In this document: piece after piece, positions 61,977 through 64,000 of the stretch
How the letters are laid out: every line of letters starts with the position of its first letter
How positions within the stretch are numbered: the stretch's first letter is position 1
DNA from: Rachycentron canadum
Lineage: Eukaryota > Chordata > Actinopteri > Carangiformes > Rachycentridae
Direction: 5' to 3'
Length of the DNA stretch: 64,000 bases
Assembly: GCA_038496675.1 (NCBI GenBank)
Contig: CM076658.1
Span: forward strand, 15,012,229 to 15,076,228
Made by a program: the position numbers and the translations under genes
Notes under the pieces: model-generated
Told to the model about the DNA's origin: nothing
The model's database searches: none
The model's input: the letters and a program-made list of their open reading frames with translations, nothing else

Positions 61977-63970
61977 ACATGCTTGGGATGCATACTGTAC
62001 AAAACAATAAAGTCAGACTGAACGAGAGAGAAAAGAGAATGAGCCTTCGTGTTTCCAGATGGTGACTGCGGAGGTGGAGAAAGTGTCAGACACTGAGGCT
62101 CAGGTGTTGACTTTGCCATTGTATACTGGAGAGGACACTTCTGTTAGGAAGAGGTAAGGGACCATACCATTAGAAGAGAAGAAAGCGCTCTTTCTTTGTG
62201 TTAAAACGAGAAGAGTACATCATCTAATGCACTTGTGTCTCCATAGTTCGAATAAGGTCTGCTTTCTCTCTCTTCAGAGCACAAGTACAAGAGAAGTGTC
62301 TATGCTGATAGCCTCTGTAATGAAAAATTTGCTCATAAGGCTCATTATTCTACTCACATTTCCCTCACATATGCTGCTGCTGTTGGTCTCCTACACAGTG
62401 TCAGACACATTGCTACAATAGTGTTTAATATGACAAAATGTACAATGTCCTTTGAAACTTATGTATAAGCAAACATCTAAACTATTTTAACTTTTCACAG
62501 CACATAATGATTCATTTATGCATTTATGCAATTAATGCATCTTCCCACTTGCAAATCACCATAACCACGCTTTCAGGCTGGTGCTGTACCAGCTGGCTCC
62601 AAAAGTAGTGGTGAATGTAAAAAAAAAAAATAAAAAATGCCCTTATTGAAACCTAGTTTCTCTAGACCCCCACAGGGTTCATGTAGCCAGATTAATAAAC
62701 CATGTTTGTGGACTGTCAAACCATGAATTTCAATTTCATGTTAACACTCGGTCTGAGAAAGTAGGGGACTCAATTTTCAGCAGGTAATAAAAACATATCT
62801 GTAATGCATCTGCACAGTAACTTCATTTCTTCAGGTCTATGGACCAAATGGTTTATCAGTGCATATTTTGGGCCATTTAGGCTCAAATGTGAGAATTTCA
62901 TACATTTGATAATGACCAAAGCTAATATAGCAGGGGATGCATTACTGTCAGTTCTGCTGAACAACGCCCCTATCGCTTAACACCAATGTAAGGAGACAAA
63001 GCTTTTTTTAAAAAAAACAAAAAACAAGATACTCAGAGATTATTATGGGAAACCTTACAAAATTCAGACGAATGGTATCAAAGAAATGCTACTTCTAAAA
63101 AACTGATGACTGTAAATTTTCACGTACTATACACCTCATATCACTTATTATTGATGTTATATAAATCATTGCAGTATCTGTGAGCTGCATGTAGCTCTGG
63201 GCACACAGGCAGAAATCCATATATAACATTTCAGTTTCTGTGTTAATAAGATAAACCTCAAATTCTCACGTAAGTATTTTTCTCTACCTTGTAACCCCTG
63301 AGGGGCTCTATAGAATTCCACCCTTACAATTTAAATGTATTTCATCTAATATCAGCAAAAAATGCACTACATGTTTTGTTGGTTGATAGTTATAGTCCAG
63401 GAATTAAAGTCTAAAGGTTAGGTTGAAGATACTGAACAACAACAAGCCAATGTTATTTCCTTATCCTGCAGTCTCCATATATTCTAAACATGCCTTGTGG
63501 AGTTTAAGTAAACAAAAGTTACATCACAACGGTTTCTCATCATTCTGTTGTCAGCTATTTCAAGATGTTTTTCAGCTGCAGCATGGTAAAATAGCAAGCA
63601 AGCAGATTGGTTTCAGCACTGCAGTGTAGAGTGACAAGGTGGACAGCTCCAATTTGCTTCGCTGTGGCCCATATGCAGCATCGACATCTTCAGCACCATG
63701 ACTGCTGGACAGCTCCCTGCAGAGTGCAATAGCATAATGTAGTGTGTATAAGTGTGTATGGATGGATAATCCTTAAGACATCTGTATTGTCTTGTGTGTG
63801 TTTGTTTATGTGGTGTGTGTCCCCCACCCTTCTTGTTTCCACCCTGCAGACGCTGATTTGTTATTCCATTTAAATGAAGAATGACTATTGTTTTTAATCA
63901 AATGGCAACCATGAGCCAGAGGGACAGAAGCTGCCGACCACAGCCAGGCTGATTTACACTCGCTCCCTGT

Positions 63971-63988
63971 CCCCCCCCCCCCCCCCCC
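63971..63988 (+). repeat. 18-nt poly-C run
   Basis: Homopolymer near the window end, a type of tract that is also prone to sequencing and assembly length errors. Confidence 0.85.
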
Positions 63989-64000
63989 GTCCACCCCCGT

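Larger units (their letters stand above)
61351..64000 (+). other. erbb4 intron 17, beginning (continues past the window)
   Basis: At least 2650 bp. Contains a GTGA/GT repeat (61860-61976), a splice-bounded open stretch (62059-62153, see findings), poly-A at 62619-62630, and an 18-nt poly-C near the window end (63971-63988). The kinase-linker exon that should follow exon 17 was not found, so it lies downstream. Confidence 0.8.

Noticed and set aside
61690..62119. His/Thr/Leu/Ser-rich minus-strand ORFs
   Set aside because: Pure translation of the GTGA/GT repeat, not a protein.
62059..62153. Interpreting this stretch as the normal exon after the transmembrane exon
   Set aside because: It lacks the LVEPL-type start, the ILKETELK stretch and the glycine loop of the kinase linker exon, and its length breaks the frame. 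Kept only as a possible cassette exon.

Overview
The window is vertebrate nuclear DNA, almost certainly from a teleost fish. It holds the middle of one multi-exon gene on the + strand: erbb4, the neuregulin/EGF-family receptor tyrosine kinase. The evidence is 14 consecutive coding exons (15162-61350). All have GT-AG borders, their phases chain without a break, and they translate as an ERBB4 receptor from the end of ligand-binding domain I to the transmembrane segment and its basic juxtamembrane tail. A fish origin is inferred from short introns for this gene, dense CA/GT microsatellites, a degenerate Tc1/mariner copy of fish type and a LINE fragment. I cannot tell whether this is the erbb4a or erbb4b duplicate.

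Layout. 1-15161 is the end of an intron, numbered intron 3 after the mammalian gene. It carries microsatellites, a LINE reverse-transcriptase scrap (about 8016-8190), a dead Tc1 element (about 8368-9675) and a 32-bp palindrome beside it. Exon 4 gives the end of domain I; exons 5-8 give cysteine-rich domain II with the dimerisation arm; exons 9-12 give domain III; exons 13-16 give cysteine-rich domain IV and the extracellular juxtamembrane; exon 17 gives the membrane helix. The summed coding length is 1625 nt (542 codons, counting the split first codon). Signal peptide and N-terminal exons lie upstream, and the kinase domain and tail lie downstream. No other protein-coding gene and no RNA gene could be supported on either strand; the remaining ORFs are chance, repeat-derived or exon shadows.

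Main points of interest. (1) Intron 6 (988 bp) has an AC repeat 16 nt after its donor and a long GT repeat ending 15 nt before its acceptor. There is no pyrimidine tract, the arrangement in which RNA pairing is thought to bridge teleost splice sites. (2) The only exon seen between exons 15 and 17 is the 45-nt JM-b type (protease-resistant in mammals). I could not find a JM-a (cleavable) exon. (3) The JM-b donor is weak and is followed within 9 nt by a CA repeat, with a GT-rich block about 130 nt further on. (4) A 117-bp imperfect snap-back hairpin lies in intron 11. (5) A possible frame-breaking cassette exon (62059-62153) follows the transmembrane exon.
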